Under the pieces are notes generated by a model. The model did no database searches. It was given only the letters and a program-made list of their open reading frames with translations, and was not told the DNA's origin. 64,000 nt of DNA from Hoeflea prorocentri (GTDB taxonomy: Bacteria > Pseudomonadota > Alphaproteobacteria > Rhizobiales > Rhizobiaceae). Made by a program: the position numbers and the translations under genes. Location: contig NZ_JAPJZI010000002.1 of NCBI RefSeq assembly GCF_027944115.1, positions 186,001 through 250,000 on the forward strand, read 5' to 3'. Position 1 is the first letter of the stretch; the number at the start of each line of letters is the position of its first letter. Of this stretch, positions 8,845-17,211 are shown one piece after another.

Positions 8845-9771
8845 ATGCCTATCAAGATTCCAGACCAACTTCCCGCGCGAAAAGTGCTTGAGGCGGAGGG
8901 TGTTACGGTGATGGCGGAGACGGCCGCCATTCGTCAGGATATCCGACCGCTGCAGATCGGCCTGCTCAATCTGATGCCAAACAAGATCCGCACCGAGTTG
9001 CAAATCGCGCGGCTCGTCGGTGCGACACCGCTGCAGGTGGAACTGTCGCTAGTGCGCATCGGCAAGCACAAGGCGAAAAACACGCCGGAAGACCATTTGC
9101 TGGCCTTCTACGAAACCTGGGAAGAGGTGGCCGACCGCAAGTTCGACGGGTTCATCATCACCGGCGCGCCCATCGAACTTCTGGAGTTCGAGGAGGTTGC
9201 CTATTGGGACGAGATGACCCGCATCCTCGACTGGACCGTGACCAATGTGCATTCCAGCATGAATGTGTGCTGGGGTGCGATGGCGGCGATCCACCATTTC
9301 CACGGCGTTCCGAAATACTCGCTCGATCAGAAGGCGTTCGGCGTCTACCGGCACCATAATCTGAACCCGGCATCGCCCTATCTCAACGGATTTTCCGACG
9401 ACTTCCAGATTCCGGTATCCCGCTGGACCGAGGTTCGCGACGAGGATATCGACCCGTCAGCCGGACTTGAGGTGCTGATGAAGTCGGATGAGACGGGTGT
9501 CTGTCTTGTTCATGAGCCCCACTGCAACCGTCTCTACATATTCAATCATATCGAATATGATTCCGTTTCGCTTGCCGAGGAGTATCATCGTGATGTCAGT
9601 CAGGGGAAGCCGATCCATATTCCGCACAACTATTTCCCGCATGACAATCCGGAGGCGGAGCCGCTCAACCGCTGGCGCAGCCATGCGCATCTTTTGTTCG
9701 GCAACTGGATCAACACGCTCTACCAATCGACGCCCTATGATATGGAGATGATCGGCGAGGGCCGGACTTAG
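8845..9771 (+). CDS. metAA: Homoserine O-acetyltransferase (MetA fold)
   Basis: A 308-residue enzyme of the homoserine transsuccinylase fold, first step of methionine synthesis from homoserine. The catalytic residues fall at the E. coli numbering: Cys142 in NVCWGAM, His235 and Glu237 in FNHIEYD. Residue 111 is glutamate (GAPIEL). In the published MetA work this position decides the acyl donor, with Glu favouring acetyl-CoA and Gly succinyl-CoA, so the product is more likely O-acetylhomoserine. I saw no SAM-II riboswitch in the 51 bases upstream, unlike many alphaproteobacterial metA genes. It sits between a MoxR gene and its VWA partner. Confidence 0.92.
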   Translation: MPIKIPDQLPARKVLEAEGVTVMAETAAIRQDIRPLQIGLLNLMPNKIRTELQIARLVGATPLQVELSLVRIGKHKAKNTPEDHLLAFYETWEEVADRKFDGFIITGAPIELLEFEEVAYWDEMTRILDWTVTNVHSSMNVCWGAMAAIHHFHGVPKYSLDQKAFGVYRHHNLNPASPYLNGFSDDFQIPVSRWTEVRDEDIDPSAGLEVLMKSDETGVCLVHEPHCNRLYIFNHIEYDSVSLAEEYHRDVSQGKPIHIPHNYFPHDNPEAEPLNRWRSHAHLLFGNWINTLYQSTPYDMEMIGEGRT

Positions 9772-9798
9772 CGGCGCTCAACCGGAAAAGGACTGCGC

Positions 9799-10983
9799 AT
9801 GTTCATTCCATTCTTCCTTGAACTGAAGGCCGCGAAGATCCCGGTTTCGCTTCGTGAATACCTGACGCTTCTGGAAGGCATGGATGCGCACATCGTCAAT
9901 TATGATGTCGAAGGGTTTTACTTCCTCGCCCGCTCGGCGCTGATCAAGGACGAGCGTTTCATCGATCGGTTCGACCGGGTATTTTCACATGTCTTTCGCG
10001 GTGTTGAGGCGGTCTCTGGTGAAGCCGGGCCGCAGGCGGTCGAACTTCCGGAGGAATGGCTCAGAAGGCTTGCCGAAAAGCATCTGAGCGAAGAGGAAAA
10101 GGCGTTGATCGAGAGCCTTGGCGGCTTCGACAAGCTCATGGAAACGCTGAAGAAACGCCTGGAAGAACAAAAGGGTCGGCATCAGGGCGGAAGCAAATGG
10201 ATCGGAACGGCGGGAACCTCTCCCTTCGGCGCGTATGGCTACAATCCTGAGGGCATCCGCATCGGGCAGGACGGGAGCCGCAACAAACGTGCGGTCAAGG
10301 TATGGGACAAGCGGGAATTCAAGAACTTCGACGATTCGGTGGAACTTGGAACGCGCAACATCAAGGTGGCGCTGAAACGCCTGCGCCGCTGGATCCGTGC
10401 CGGCGCTGATGAAGAATTCGATCTGGATGGCACCATCCGCTCGACGGCCGAGCACGGATATCTTGACGTGCAAACGCGGCCGGAACGCCGCAACGCGATC
10501 AAGCTTTTGATGTTTTTTGATGTCGGCGGATCGATGGACGGCCATATCAAGGTGGTCGAGGAACTGTTTTCCGCAGTGCGTTCAGAGTTCAAGCACATGG
10601 AATATTATTACTTTCACAATTGCCTCTACGAGGGCGTGTGGAAGGATAATCGCCGACGCCACAGCGAGGTTCTGCCCACCTATGACGTGCTGCGCACCTA
10701 TGGACCTGACTACCGGGTTATTTTTGTCGGCGACGCTTCGATGAGCCCCTATGAGATCGTCTATCCCGGCGGCGCGGTTGAGCACTGGAACGAGGAAGCC
10801 GGGCAGATCTGGCTCGGCCGGATTCTGGATCATTTCTCAAGGGTTGTCTGGATCAACCCGACGCTTGAAAAACACTGGGGCTATACACATTCCATCGGTC
10901 TTATCAGGGAGATATTTTCCGATCGGATGTATCCGCTGACGCTGGCCGGCCTGGACGCTGCAACCCGTGAGCTGTCACGATGA
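9799..10983 (+). CDS. VWA domain protein, CoxE-like
   Basis: A 394-residue cytosolic protein with a C-terminal von Willebrand A domain (about residues 230-390). The MIDAS-type motif reads FFDVGGSMDGH, where the usual DxSxS has glycine in place of the first serine; this variant seems usual for the subfamily. The N-terminal half is alpha-helical and charged (DUF/CoxE region). Members of this family pair with MoxR ATPases, here at 7942, probably as a chaperone for assembling another complex. Start ATG at 9799 has a GGAAAAGGA ribosome site. Same strand and short gaps to metAA and the downstream epimerase suggest one transcript. Confidence 0.85.
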   Translation: MFIPFFLELKAAKIPVSLREYLTLLEGMDAHIVNYDVEGFYFLARSALIKDERFIDRFDRVFSHVFRGVEAVSGEAGPQAVELPEEWLRRLAEKHLSEEEKALIESLGGFDKLMETLKKRLEEQKGRHQGGSKWIGTAGTSPFGAYGYNPEGIRIGQDGSRNKRAVKVWDKREFKNFDDSVELGTRNIKVALKRLRRWIRAGADEEFDLDGTIRSTAEHGYLDVQTRPERRNAIKLLMFFDVGGSMDGHIKVVEELFSAVRSEFKHMEYYYFHNCLYEGVWKDNRRRHSEVLPTYDVLRTYGPDYRVIFVGDASMSPYEIVYPGGAVEHWNEEAGQIWLGRILDHFSRVVWINPTLEKHWGYTHSIGLIREIFSDRMYPLTLAGLDAATRELSR

Positions 10984-11002
10984 AAACGGATTGTTCCAAG
11001 CG

Positions 11003-12013
11003 ATGACGATAGAGACGTTCGGACAGACGGCAGATGGCGCAGATGTGCACCGGGTGACCATTCGGGGCGGCGGGCTGACGGCGCGGCTGATGGACTGGGG
11101 GGCGGCTGTTCAGGACCTTCGGCTCGAGGGGCATGCGCCGCCACTGGTGCTCGGCTTCGACCGGTTTGAGGACTACCCGGCCCATTCGCCCTATTTCGGC
11201 GCCACCGCCGGACGCTATGCCAATCGTATTGCTGAAGGACGGTTTCAGCTCGATGGTGCGTACTACCAGCTTGATCTGAACGAAAAGGGCCGCACACATT
11301 TGCATGGCGGCTCGCAAGGCATCGGGAAGCGGATCTGGGACATTGCCGAAAGCGGCGCGGATTTCGTCCGGTTCGAGCTTGTCGATGCGGACGGACATAT
11401 GGGGTATCCCGGAAACTGCCGTATGGCATGCACCTATCAGGTGAAGACCGGCGGTGTTCTTTCGGTTGTTCTGGAGGCGCAGACCGACCGGTCTACTATC
11501 TGCAACCTGACACACCACAGCTACTTCAATCTGGATGGCAATGCGTCGATTGACGCCCACGAGCTGATGATTGCGGCGGACCACTATCTGCCGGTGGATG
11601 GCGACCTCATTCCGACGGGCGAGATCACCCCGGTCGCGGGAACGGCATTCGATTTTACCGAAATGCGACCGACCATGTCCGACGAATACGGCCAGGCAGG
11701 CGGCTATGATCACAATTTCTGTCTGTCGGGCGGCCGGGAAAACAAGCGGGCCGTCGCATTGGCCCGCAGTCTCAATTCAGGCGTTGGAATGGAGGTTTGG
11801 ACCAGCGAGCCTGGACTGCAATTTTATACCGGTGCAAAAATTGACATTCCCGTTGATGGGCTAGACGGCAGAAAGTACGGGGCTTTTGCCGGATTTTGCC
11901 TTGAGGCACAGCTTTGGCCTGACAGTCCCAATCACAGCGATTTCCCGGATGCGATCTTAAGGCCCGGCGGCCTTTTGAGGCAGGAAACGGATTATATCTT
12001 CTCACTGAGCTGA
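11003..12013 (+). CDS. galM: Aldose 1-epimerase (mutarotase)
   Basis: A 336-residue galactose-mutarotase family enzyme that interconverts alpha and beta anomers of free sugars. The visible family residues are the NRI block with GRYANRIAEGRF, HLHGG, the catalytic histidine in LTHHSYFNLDG and the catalytic glutamate in AGFCLEAQ near residue 310. ATG at 11003 is used (a longer frame overlaps the VWA gene). It is 107 bases before the sulfosugar kinase, but the kinase has its own operator and promoter region, so this gene more likely belongs to the upstream transcript. In sulfoquinovose clusters a mutarotase (YihR) is common, so it may still serve that pathway; this is inference. Confidence 0.87.
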   Translation: MTIETFGQTADGADVHRVTIRGGGLTARLMDWGAAVQDLRLEGHAPPLVLGFDRFEDYPAHSPYFGATAGRYANRIAEGRFQLDGAYYQLDLNEKGRTHLHGGSQGIGKRIWDIAESGADFVRFELVDADGHMGYPGNCRMACTYQVKTGGVLSVVLEAQTDRSTICNLTHHSYFNLDGNASIDAHELMIAADHYLPVDGDLIPTGEITPVAGTAFDFTEMRPTMSDEYGQAGGYDHNFCLSGGRENKRAVALARSLNSGVGMEVWTSEPGLQFYTGAKIDIPVDGLDGRKYGAFAGFCLEAQLWPDSPNHSDFPDAILRPGGLLRQETDYIFSLS

Positions 12014-12070
12014 TTGCTGGTCCGGTGTGCGGACAGGCCGGGTCCGTATTTCAATTTTTCTAATCTTGTA

Positions 12071-12082
12071 TCTTATATAAGA
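12071..12082. promoter_or_regulatory. Palindromic operator upstream of sulfosugar kinase
   Basis: A perfect 12-bp palindrome, TCTTATATAAGA, lies 39 bases before the kinase start, inside the context TTGTATCTTATATAAGACTT. The same flanks (GTATCTTATA on the left, TATAAGACTTG on the right) occur before suyA at 18006-18031, with 7 extra bases in the middle. It overlaps the likely -10 region (TTATAT, 12073-12078) with only a weak -35 (near 12050), as expected for a repressor site. The GntR protein at 17212-17958 is the obvious candidate. Confidence 0.72.
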
Positions 12083-12120
12083 CTTGATAGATTGCAGCCG
12101 AAAGGAGCCCCTCCTCCATC

Positions 12121-13017
12121 ATGACAACCGTTCTAGCCGCCGGTTCCGCCGTCGTCGATTTTGTCTTCCAACTCAATGAAGCGCCGTCCCGGTCGGAAAA
12201 GCACCGGGCGCGGGACGCGACCATCGTTGGCGGTGGCTGCGCTGCGAACGCGGCCGTCGCAGTTTCACGCCTGGGTGGCCAGGCAGTCCTTGCCGCGCGC
12301 CTGGGAGACGATGTTATTGGCGACATGATCTTGACGGATCTGGACAAAGAGAAGGTCGATTGCTCGTTGGTCAGACGGTTTGAAGGCAAGCGCTCCTCTT
12401 ATTCATCCGTTCTTGTCGACCCGGAGGGCGAGCGCAGCATTGTCAATTTCCGGGATATGGAAATCGACTTCAGCGGCCGCTGGCTTGAAGAGGGTCCCCT
12501 GCCACGATTTGATGCGGCACTGGCCGACACGCGCTGGCCGGATGGCGCGCGTGCGATGATGCAGCTGGCGCGGCAGCGGGGCGTGCCGGGCATCATCGAT
12601 GGGGAGGCCCCGGTCCGGGAAGCAGAGGACGCCTTAAGGCTTGCCTCCCACATTGCTTTTTCCCAGTCGGGGCTGCGCGATTTTGACAATACGGATGACC
12701 TGGAAGCAGCGCTGCGGCGCGCTGGCAGTGAAACGGGGGCCTGGGTCTGCGTAACGATGGGCGCGGACGGCGTCTACTGGATCGAAGACGACCGGTTTCG
12801 GCATATGCCGGCCTTTGAGGTCAAGGCGGTGGATACGCTCGGTGCCGGCGACGTCTGGCATGGCGCGTTTGCGCTGATGCTGGCGCGCGGCAACGACGAG
12901 GAAACGGCAATCCGCTTCGCCAGCGCCACGTCCGCGCTCAAGTGCACGCGGTTCGGCGGCCGGCGCGGCACACCGACTGCAGATGAAGTTGAAGCATTTT
13001 TGATGGAGAGAGCTTGA
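12121..13017 (+). CDS. PfkB-family kinase, probable 6-deoxy-6-sulfofructose kinase
   Basis: A 298-residue ribokinase-fold sugar kinase, the same length as E. coli YihV (sulfofructose kinase). Recalling the YihV sequence, similarity is strong along the whole chain: VGGGCAANAAVAVSRLG, ADTRWPDGA, the ATP/anion-hole motif DTLGAGDVWHGA and the ending ALKCTRFGGRRG. The two YihV residues I remember as contacting the sulfonate, Asn109 and Arg138, are both present at the same numbers here (IVNF and DTRW). The reaction would be sulfofructose plus ATP to sulfofructose 1-phosphate. It overlaps the aldolase start as TGATG. The operator at 12071 lies just upstream. Specificity is inferred, not shown. Confidence 0.8.
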   Translation: MTTVLAAGSAVVDFVFQLNEAPSRSEKHRARDATIVGGGCAANAAVAVSRLGGQAVLAARLGDDVIGDMILTDLDKEKVDCSLVRRFEGKRSSYSSVLVDPEGERSIVNFRDMEIDFSGRWLEEGPLPRFDAALADTRWPDGARAMMQLARQRGVPGIIDGEAPVREAEDALRLASHIAFSQSGLRDFDNTDDLEAALRRAGSETGAWVCVTMGADGVYWIEDDRFRHMPAFEVKAVDTLGAGDVWHGAFALMLARGNDEETAIRFASATSALKCTRFGGRRGTPTADEVEAFLMERA

Positions 13018-14063
13018 TGCAACTGACACCCGGAAAACTTTGGGGTATGCGCCGCATGGCGGACGCTGCCGGGCGCTTCAAGATGACGGCGGTCGATCAG
13101 AGGCCGCCGATCAAGAATCCCATCGCGGCGCATTACGGGACCGATGAGGCGCCTTATGATGACGTTGCCCGTTTCAAGGCGCTTTTGACGGAAACCCTTC
13201 AGGATGAATCCTCGGCGATGCTGCTTGATCCGCACTACGCAATCCCGCGGGGCATCGGGTATTTGTCTCCGGCAAAGGGACTGATTGTCACGCTTGAAGA
13301 CTCGCTGTTCGAAGAGACCGAGGGCGGGCGTCTGTCGTTGCAGATCGATGACTGGTCGGTGGCCAAGATCAAGCGCATGGGCGGTGATGCAGTTAAAGTG
13401 CTGGCCTGGTACAGGCCCGATGCGTCGGATGCGGTCAATCGTCATCAGCAAGACTTCGTCAAACGGATCGGCGAAGCCTGCGCACATTGCGACATTCCGT
13501 TTCTGTTCGAGTTGCTGGTCTATCCGCTTGCCAGCGATGCGCACCAGACAAAGGACTATGTCGAACTGCAGGGTAAGAAGGCCGATGACGTGCTTGCCTC
13601 TGTCGAGGAGTTCGCCAAGGCCGATTATGGGGTTGATGTCTTCAAGCTTGAGAGCCCGGTCAATGCGGGAGATGTTCCGGGCGTCGGCAATGACGGCTGG
13701 GAAGAGGTTCAGCCTGTTTTTGACGAAATGGGACGGCTTGCAGGGCGGCCCTGGGTGATGCTGTCGGCGGGTGCCGGCAAGCCGCAGTTCCGCAATATTC
13801 TGACCCATGCTTTCCGCGCCGGTGCATCCGGTTATCTTGCCGGTCGGGCGATCTGGCTGGATGCCTTTTCCCGTTTTCCCGACTGGGGCGCCATGCGCGC
13901 CGGGCTGTCGGGTGAGTCAGTCGACTATATGAAGGATCTCAATGCGCTCACCGATGCTGACGCAATGGCCTGGCACGCACACTCGGTCTTTGTCGAAGGC
14001 GGTGCGACGTTCTCGCCGGATGATGCGTCATTCCGGCATCAATACGGAGACTTCGGATCGTGA
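13017..14063 (+). CDS. LacD-type class I aldolase, probable sulfofructose-1-phosphate aldolase
   Basis: A 348-residue class I aldolase of the tagatose-bisphosphate aldolase (LacD) family, which also contains E. coli YihT. The Schiff-base lysine is expected in VDVFKLESPVN. Other family blocks are TAVDQRPPI near the N-terminus, AVKVLAWYRPD, WVMLSAGAG and GASGYLAGRAIW, the arginine of the last being at the phosphate/sulfonate end. It is longer than YihT (292 residues), nearer to LacD length. In this context the reaction would be sulfofructose 1-phosphate to DHAP and (S)-sulfolactaldehyde. ATG at 13017 overlaps the kinase stop by one base, so the two are translationally coupled. A plain tagatose-bisphosphate aldolase is the alternative. 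Confidence 0.75.
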   Translation: MQLTPGKLWGMRRMADAAGRFKMTAVDQRPPIKNPIAAHYGTDEAPYDDVARFKALLTETLQDESSAMLLDPHYAIPRGIGYLSPAKGLIVTLEDSLFEETEGGRLSLQIDDWSVAKIKRMGGDAVKVLAWYRPDASDAVNRHQQDFVKRIGEACAHCDIPFLFELLVYPLASDAHQTKDYVELQGKKADDVLASVEEFAKADYGVDVFKLESPVNAGDVPGVGNDGWEEVQPVFDEMGRLAGRPWVMLSAGAGKPQFRNILTHAFRAGASGYLAGRAIWLDAFSRFPDWGAMRAGLSGESVDYMKDLNALTDADAMAWHAHSVFVEGGATFSPDDASFRHQYGDFGS

Positions 14064-14086
14064 TGACGTATCGGCGCCATTGGTGT

Positions 14087-14668
14087 CTAGTCGAGCAACA
14101 GGCGTGCGACGACATCGAGGGTCTGCGGATCGTCCCGCGATGGCGCGACGATGACAGCCTCGCCCTCGCGCGGTGTGATGCCGGTCAGCGCCTCGACGTT
14201 TTCCGGATGGGTCATCATCACCTGGTTTCCGGGCCCGCGAAAGGCGCGGATGATTTCCATCACCTCTGCGTTTTTTGCTTCCAGCGTTTCCGGGTCGTCC
14301 TCGACAAGATCGAGCGCCTCCAGCAGTTGGGCATCGACATCGCGGAACGCATTTTCAGCGGTTTCAAGCGTGCGGCACCACTGGCTGGAATAGACAGTGG
14401 AAATGGATACGGCGCGCGCCGCAAAACGCACCCCTCTGCGGCGTGCCTGCTGCCGTCCGCGATCGGAAAGGTTCCGTTGGGTCGCGCAGTCGCCCAGTTC
14501 AAAAAAGGGTGGATCGCCGACACCCGGTGCCAGCGCATGGGTCAAGAGGATCGTATAGCCGCCGGAGGCAAGCCGCGCCCAGGCAGCTTCCGTCGCCTTG
14601 GCCCCGGAGACTGCGAAACCGCAGATCAGCAGGACTGTTGCAACCAGGGCAAGTGGACGTCGTTTCAT
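14087..14668 (-). CDS. Exported histidine-phosphatase-fold protein with altered RHG motif
   Basis: A 193-residue protein with a signal peptide (MKRRPLALVATVLLICGFAV) and a histidine phosphatase domain. The canonical Arg-His at the start of the domain reads LLTHALAPGVGDP: the histidine that would be phosphorylated is kept, but the preceding arginine is threonine (codon ACC). Later blocks look normal, for example CATQRNLSDRGRQQARR, VYSSQWCRTLETAE and MMTHPENVEALTG. It lies on the minus strand between the aldolase and the isomerase, converging on the former and diverging from the latter, and so interrupts the sulfosugar gene series. Its role and whether it still hydrolyses phosphate are open. 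Confidence 0.8.
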   Translation of the reverse strand: MKRRPLALVATVLLICGFAVSGAKATEAAWARLASGGYTILLTHALAPGVGDPPFFELGDCATQRNLSDRGRQQARRRGVRFAARAVSISTVYSSQWCRTLETAENAFRDVDAQLLEALDLVEDDPETLEAKNAEVMEIIRAFRGPGNQVMMTHPENVEALTGITPREGEAVIVAPSRDDPQTLDVVARLLLD

Positions 14669-14711
14669 ATAGCGGCTCCGATAACGCATATACTAGGAGT
14701 TTAATCGGCAA

Positions 14712-16106
14712 ATGAAAGAGGTACAGACGCTCGGCGTCCTGCCACTCGGTCGGCCGACATTCGATGTGGCCTTTGCCGAAGAAAAACTCAAGGCCATGTT
14801 GGACGCTCTGGCTACATCGGGCAAGACATTGTGCGGCCCCGCGACGTTGTTGATGGATGAGGCGGCGACGAAGGAGGGCATCGAACAGATCAAAGCGGCC
14901 AAGCCGGATGCCGTTCTTATCCTCCAGGTCACCTTCACGGACGCCGGCGCCACCATGGCTGCCGCCTCGGCATTTGACATGCCGCTGGGGCTTTGGGCGG
15001 TGCCGGAACCCCGCATTGGCGGGCGGTTGCGGCTCAACGCCTTTTGTGGGCTCAACCTTGCCTCCCATGCGCTCGGGCGAGCAGGGCGACCGTTCTCCTG
15101 GATGTATACCGACCCGCAAAGCCCTGATATCGGGTCTGAGCTGCAGGCGCTTTTTCGCGGTGAGCGTATTGTCGCACCAATGGACGGCGTGTCGCTATCG
15201 CCGCAAACAAAGGGGAGTGAGGCTGTTGCGACGCTGGGCGGCAAGCGCATCGCCCGAATCGGCGCGCATCCCGACGGTTTCGACACCTGTCGCTATGATG
15301 CATCCAAATTGAAGGAGCTGACAGGGATCGAGGTGGAGGAGCTCGGCCTTGCCGGGCTGTTCGATACCGCCCGGGCCATGCCGGACGAGGTGGTTCAGGA
15401 TATCCGCGCAGCCGCCGAGCGCGATCTCGAAGGCCTGGAGAGCGTCAATCAGGAGGAACTCGACCGTTCGTTGCGGCTCAAGGCGGCGCTCTCTGCACTC
15501 AAGGATGATGGCGGGTATGACGCATTTGCCATTCGTTGCTGGCCGGAGACCTTTACTGAATATGGCGGCGCGGTCTGCGGACCCGTTTCCATGATGGGCG
15601 AAGCACGGGTGCCGTGCGCCTGCGAAGCAGATGTCTATGGCGCGGCGACCCAATTGCTGTTGCAGAGCGTGGCGGACAGCCCGGTTTTCCTGGTCGACAT
15701 GGTGGATATGGATGTCGCGGACGATACCGGTGTCGTGTGGCATTGCGGCCAGGCGCCGATATCCATGGCCGATCCGAAGAGCGATGCGCAGGCGACGATC
15801 CACACAAACCGAAAAATGCCGCTGCTTTACGAATTCGGGCTGCGCCCCGGGCGCGTCACGCTGATGCGGCTCAGTCAGGCACGCGGCCGGCACGTCATGA
15901 TCCTTGCGGGCGCCGAAATGCTGGAACGGCCGATGGCGTTTACCGGAACGTCCGGCGTCCTCCGGTTCGACCGACCGGTCTCATCGGTTCTGCCCGATAT
16001 CATGAACAGCGGGTTGGAACACCATATGGCGCTGGCTTACGGCGATCATGGCGAAGCGCTGATTGCCGCCGCCGCTGCGCTGAAACTTCCCGTCATCCGT
16101 CTTTGA
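14712..16106 (+). CDS. L-fucose/arabinose-isomerase-like protein, candidate sulfoquinovose isomerase
   Basis: A 464-residue protein of the L-fucose isomerase-like superfamily, which interconverts aldoses and ketoses with a Mn ion. Family blocks include RCWPETFTEYGGAVCGPVSM, then CACEADVYGA (metal-binding glutamate) and LVDMVDMDV (metal-binding aspartate). A histidine ligand should lie in the C-terminal third. The predicted step missing from this cluster is sulfoquinovose to sulfofructose, which E. coli does with YihS of an unrelated (AGE) family. This protein is the only isomerase in the locus. AGGAG at 14694-14698 is the ribosome site. The gene ends 13 bases before the Gfo/Idh gene. Family is clear, substrate is inferred. 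Confidence 0.72.
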   Translation: MKEVQTLGVLPLGRPTFDVAFAEEKLKAMLDALATSGKTLCGPATLLMDEAATKEGIEQIKAAKPDAVLILQVTFTDAGATMAAASAFDMPLGLWAVPEPRIGGRLRLNAFCGLNLASHALGRAGRPFSWMYTDPQSPDIGSELQALFRGERIVAPMDGVSLSPQTKGSEAVATLGGKRIARIGAHPDGFDTCRYDASKLKELTGIEVEELGLAGLFDTARAMPDEVVQDIRAAAERDLEGLESVNQEELDRSLRLKAALSALKDDGGYDAFAIRCWPETFTEYGGAVCGPVSMMGEARVPCACEADVYGAATQLLLQSVADSPVFLVDMVDMDVADDTGVVWHCGQAPISMADPKSDAQATIHTNRKMPLLYEFGLRPGRVTLMRLSQARGRHVMILAGAEMLERPMAFTGTSGVLRFDRPVSSVLPDIMNSGLEHHMALAYGDHGEALIAAAAALKLPVIRL

Positions 16107-16119
16107 AGGCAGCAGGCAT

Positions 16120-17205
16120 ATGAATACCATCCGTTATGGCATTATCGGTTCGGGCATGATGGGCCAGGAGCACATCAGGAACATCGCGCTGCTCGACGGG
16201 ACCGAGATCAGCGCTGTGGCTGATCCGAATACGGAGATGCAGCGCAGTGCGGCGACGCTTGCGGGACCGGCCTGCCGGACTTTTTCTCATCACGGCCGGC
16301 TGATTGAGGAGGGCGGTTTCGATGCGCTGGTGGTGGCCGCGCCGAACCATATGCACAAACCGATCCTTGATGATGTGCTGAAATGCGATGTGCCTGTGCT
16401 GGTGGAAAAGCCGCTCGGTATTGACGGCTCGCAATGCCGGGACATCATGGCGGGAGCAAACGGCAGGAAAGCTCCGGTATGGGTGGCGATGGAGTATCGC
16501 TACATGCCGCCGATTGCACGCTTACTGGAAGAAGTGCGGGCCGGCGCGGCAGGTGAGCCGAAGATGATCGCCATTCGCGAACACCGCTTTCCCTTTTTGA
16601 GCAAGGTCGGCGACTGGAACCGATTTCAGGATCAGACCGGCGGCACAATGATCGAAAAGTGCTGCCATTTTTTCGACCTGATGCGTCTTCTGTCCGGTTC
16701 GGAAGCCATCCGGGTTTTTGCGTCGGGTGCCATGGACGTTAACTTCAAGGACGAAATATTCAACGGCCGACGGGCGGATATTCTCGACAATGCCTTTGTG
16801 ATTGTCGATTTCGAGAACGGCATTCGGGCCATGCTGGATCTGTGCATGTTCGCCGAAGGGTCTTACTGGCAGGAAACCGTTACCGTTACCGGCGACCGGG
16901 CGCGCATCGATGCCCATGTGCCGGGACCGGCACGGTTTTCGCCGACGGGTGAGGAACGCTCGTCACGCCTCGTCCTGTCGCCGCGCGAGAGTAAAGTGCC
17001 GATTGCAGAGGACATCCATGTTGATCCGGCGATTTTGTCGGCGGGCGATCACCACGGATCCACCTTCTACCAGCATGAGAAGTTTCTTCACATGGTGCGC
17101 AATGGCGGCGCGCCGGAAGTCAGCATGCTGGATGGTGCCAAGTCGGTCGAAATCGGCGCAGCAGCCGAGGAATCGGCACGGACCGGTATGCCGGTGATGC
17201 TTTAG
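16120..17205 (+). CDS. Gfo/Idh/MocA family NAD(P)-dependent protein
   Basis: A 361-residue protein with an N-terminal Rossmann fold (IIGSGMMGQEHIRN) and the family motif VEKPLG with its catalytic lysine. The second half has GGTMIEKCCHFFDL, where the usual catalytic Asp four residues before His is glutamate. Most members are sugar or inositol dehydrogenases, but some are NAD-dependent glycosidases. A glycosidase family of this fold (GH188) was reported to release sulfoquinovose from its glycosides in clusters lacking the classic GH31 enzyme. The cluster here also lacks a GH31 gene. A dehydrogenase acting on the sulfosugar or sulfolactaldehyde is the alternative. Translated 13 bases after the isomerase. 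Confidence 0.72.
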   Translation: MNTIRYGIIGSGMMGQEHIRNIALLDGTEISAVADPNTEMQRSAATLAGPACRTFSHHGRLIEEGGFDALVVAAPNHMHKPILDDVLKCDVPVLVEKPLGIDGSQCRDIMAGANGRKAPVWVAMEYRYMPPIARLLEEVRAGAAGEPKMIAIREHRFPFLSKVGDWNRFQDQTGGTMIEKCCHFFDLMRLLSGSEAIRVFASGAMDVNFKDEIFNGRRADILDNAFVIVDFENGIRAMLDLCMFAEGSYWQETVTVTGDRARIDAHVPGPARFSPTGEERSSRLVLSPRESKVPIAEDIHVDPAILSAGDHHGSTFYQHEKFLHMVRNGGAPEVSMLDGAKSVEIGAAAEESARTGMPVML

Positions 17206-17211
17206 GCCGCT

